This document shows positions 6,424-7,526 of a DNA stretch of 7,526 nt, piece after piece. Position 1 is the first letter of the stretch. Every line of letters starts with the position of its first letter. The DNA lies in contig DRKG01000166.1 in assembly GCA_011051855.1 (NCBI GenBank), positions 1-7,526 of the forward strand. The letters are read 5' to 3'. This stretch comes from a bacterium. GTDB lineage: Bacteria; Planctomycetota; UBA1135; UBA2386. Under the pieces are notes generated by a model, which made no database searches, was not told where the DNA came from, and worked only from the letters and a program-made list of their open reading frames with translations. The translations under genes were made by a program, and so were the position numbers.

Positions 6424-7160
6424 CGCAGTTCGTCACCTCCGCCGGCCAGCAGCCACAGGCCGTCGACTGGTTCGTCGAACAGCGTGTGGGGTTCTTCGTC
6501 CGCGGCGATGCGGGCGAGGATCGACGCCATCGGCGTGGTCGCCTCGGACCATGCCAGCGACACCGGAGCCCGGTCGGCCAAGCGCTCGACCAGCGTCGGG
6601 CTACGTCGACCGGTGAGCGCGAACCACAGCAGCAGGGCGGCGGCGGCGGCCAGCAGGCCGTAGGTCAGACCGCGCCGGGGCCCCGGCTCCACCGCTCTGC
6701 CCCTCGGGGTCGTGTGCTTCGCTTCGGCGCGGTCGCCGTCGGCGGGTTCTCGCAGTGCCGCCAGCGTGCGCGATACGAACGCTGCAGACGGCTCGGGAGC
6801 GACGTAGCGCGCCAGCATCCGTTGCCAGCGCTGCCGGCGGTCGGCGGCGATGCGCGCCGCGGTGTCGGCGACGAACGAAGCGGTCGCCGGCGGCGGGGCG
6901 AACTGTTGCAGCAGCTCGCGCGGCAGCGCGCGGTCGAGTTCGGCGAGGCCCGCATCGCAGGCGCGTTCGTCGCGCAGTCGTTGCAACACGCGGTCGGCGA
7001 AGTCCCTCATCGACGCGGCTTCCTCGCCATCTGCTGTGCGCAGCTCCGCCGGCAGCGGCAGGTCGAGCCACTCGCGTTCGCTGGGGAAGCGGCGCATCGC
7101 GGCGATCTCGTCGAACGGTGCGCCTTGAGGGTCGACGTGAGGGTCGTCGTGGTGGTTCAC
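6420..7160 (-). CDS. Single-pass membrane protein in the anti-sigma position
   Basis: This 246-residue protein starts with GTG at 7160, overlapping the sigma-factor stop as GTGA, with GGAGG seven bases upstream. Residues 1-163 are soluble, charged and mostly helical. One membrane segment lies at about 164-183 (GLTYGLLAAAAALLLWFAL), followed by a short C-terminal part of about 60 residues that should lie outside the cytoplasm. This is the usual topology of anti-sigma factors, and the position right after an ECF sigma gene supports that role. The zinc anti-sigma signature H-x3-C-x2-C is absent; the only cysteine is at 68. Three related stretches occur in the N-terminal part: MRDFADRVLQRLRDE (51-65), TASFVADTAARIAAD (93-107) and SAAFVSRTLAALREP (125-139). 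They may be short repeated helices involved in sigma binding. The anti-sigma role is inferred from context and topology, not from a matched domain. Confidence 0.75.
   Translation of the reverse strand: MNHHDDPHVDPQGAPFDEIAAMRRFPSEREWLDLPLPAELRTADGEEAASMRDFADRVLQRLRDERACDAGLAELDRALPRELLQQFAPPPATASFVADTAARIAADRRQRWQRMLARYVAPEPSAAFVSRTLAALREPADGDRAEAKHTTPRGRAVEPGPRRGLTYGLLAAAAALLLWFALTGRRSPTLVERLADRAPVSLAWSEATTPMASILARIAADEEPHTLFDEPVDGLWLLAGGGDELR
6433..6440 (-). promoter_or_regulatory. Strong Shine-Dalgarno for the secreted CPPC protein
   Basis: On the minus strand this reads GGAGGTGA, a full match to the anti-SD core, nine bases before the ATG at 6423. It lies inside the end of the upstream gene and fixes the start at the ATGA overlap. 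Confidence 0.75.
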
Positions 7161-7526
7161 GCGCCGGCCTCCAGGTAGGGCGCCAGTTGCTTGCGCAGCG
7201 ACTCCTTGGCGCGGAACAGGCGCGACTTCACCGTGCCTTCGTTGACTCCGGTGATGGTCGCGATCTCCCGGTAGTCGAGCTGCTCGTATTCGCGCAGCAC
7301 GAACACCATGCGCTGGTCTTCGCCGAGCGTCGACAGCGCTTCGCCGATGCGCCGGCCGAGTTCGCTGTTCTCCAGATCGGTGGTCGGCTGCAGCTCGCGG
7401 GCGTCGGCGAACTCCCGGTCGGTCGCATCGGTGCCGACGTTGTTCATGCTGGTCGTCTTCAGCCGGCGCTTCTTCATCACGTCGAAGCAGTGGTTGCGCA
7501 CGAACGTGTAGACCCAGGTCGTGAAC
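7157..7526 (-). CDS. ECF-type RNA polymerase sigma factor, 5' partial
   Basis: The frame is open to the right edge of the window, so the N-terminus and most of region 2 are missing; 122 residues are visible. The first residues, FTTWVYTFVRNHCFDVMKKRR with the final R just beyond the twenty quoted positions 1-20, match sigma region 2.3-2.4 of extracytoplasmic-function factors, with the conserved WVY and RN-x4-D pattern. A linker of about 35 residues follows. Region 4 spans about 56-114: L-x-TLGEDQRMVFVLREYE, then the helix-turn-helix YREIATITGVNEGTVKSRLF at 85-104. The factor should direct RNA polymerase to its own operon and other targets in response to an envelope or external signal. No C-terminal extension is present. 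It overlaps the next gene by four bases, as expected for a sigma and anti-sigma pair. Confidence 0.93.
   Translation of the reverse strand, partial: FTTWVYTFVRNHCFDVMKKRRLKTTSMNNVGTDATDREFADARELQPTTDLENSELGRRIGEALSTLGEDQRMVFVLREYEQLDYREIATITGVNEGTVKSRLFRAKESLRKQLAPYLEAGA
7168..7172 (-). promoter_or_regulatory. Shine-Dalgarno for the anti-sigma-position gene
   Basis: The minus strand reads GGAGG, seven bases before the GTG at 7160, inside the last codons of the sigma-factor gene. It supports the GTG start and a GTGA-type coupled junction. Confidence 0.75.

Noticed and set aside
4708..6663. 651-codon open frame on the plus strand
   Set aside because: It is antisense to the secreted CPPC gene and zinc-ribbon gene, with low-complexity composition and no recognisable motif.
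1..7526. CRISPR arrays, tRNA or rRNA genes, insertion sequences, long direct repeats
   Set aside because: None is visible. Coding sequence fills the window, and no regularly spaced repeats, transposase or RNA-gene signatures were found by eye.

Overview
The window looks like accessory and envelope-related DNA from a very GC-rich bacterium, most likely a member of the Planctomycetota. This is inferred from gene content: a DUF1080-type lipoprotein, a large exported squalene-cyclase-fold protein joined to a jelly-roll-like N-terminal domain, and an ECF sigma factor paired with a single-pass membrane protein. No 16S rRNA or other marker is present to confirm it.

Layout. (1) Positions 2-1594, plus strand: the 3' end of a nonribosomal peptide synthetase. 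It holds the end of a luciferase-like monooxygenase domain inserted in an adenylation domain, the rest of that adenylation domain (readable pocket residues fit glycine), and a final carrier domain with no thioesterase. (2) Positions 1461-7526, minus strand: one compact run of six genes. In transcription order they are a 5'-truncated ECF sigma factor, a membrane protein in the anti-sigma position, a secreted protein of unknown function, a small zinc-ribbon protein interrupted by an in-frame UGA, a 791-residue exported protein, and a DUF1080-like lipoprotein. Junctions are GTGA and ATGA overlaps or gaps of 2, 2 and 33 bases, so the run is very probably an operon. Its promoter would lie beyond the right edge. 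The last gene converges on the NRPS gene and overlaps it by 134 bases.

How the genes fit together. The sigma factor and membrane protein look like a signal-responsive pair. The other genes are mostly exported products, so the operon may serve the cell envelope or the uptake or processing of an external substrate. The substrate cannot be read from the sequence. The NRPS is a separate transcription unit facing the operon.

The most notable observation is at 4816-4818. An in-frame UGA splits an otherwise continuous 107-codon gene (4597-4920), with coding character on both sides. A 6-bp hairpin with a GGUC tetraloop starts 14 nt after the UGA, at roughly the spacing of bacterial SECIS elements. 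This is either a candidate new selenoprotein, a nonsense mutation, or a sequence error. No gene-free stretch exceeds 33 bases.
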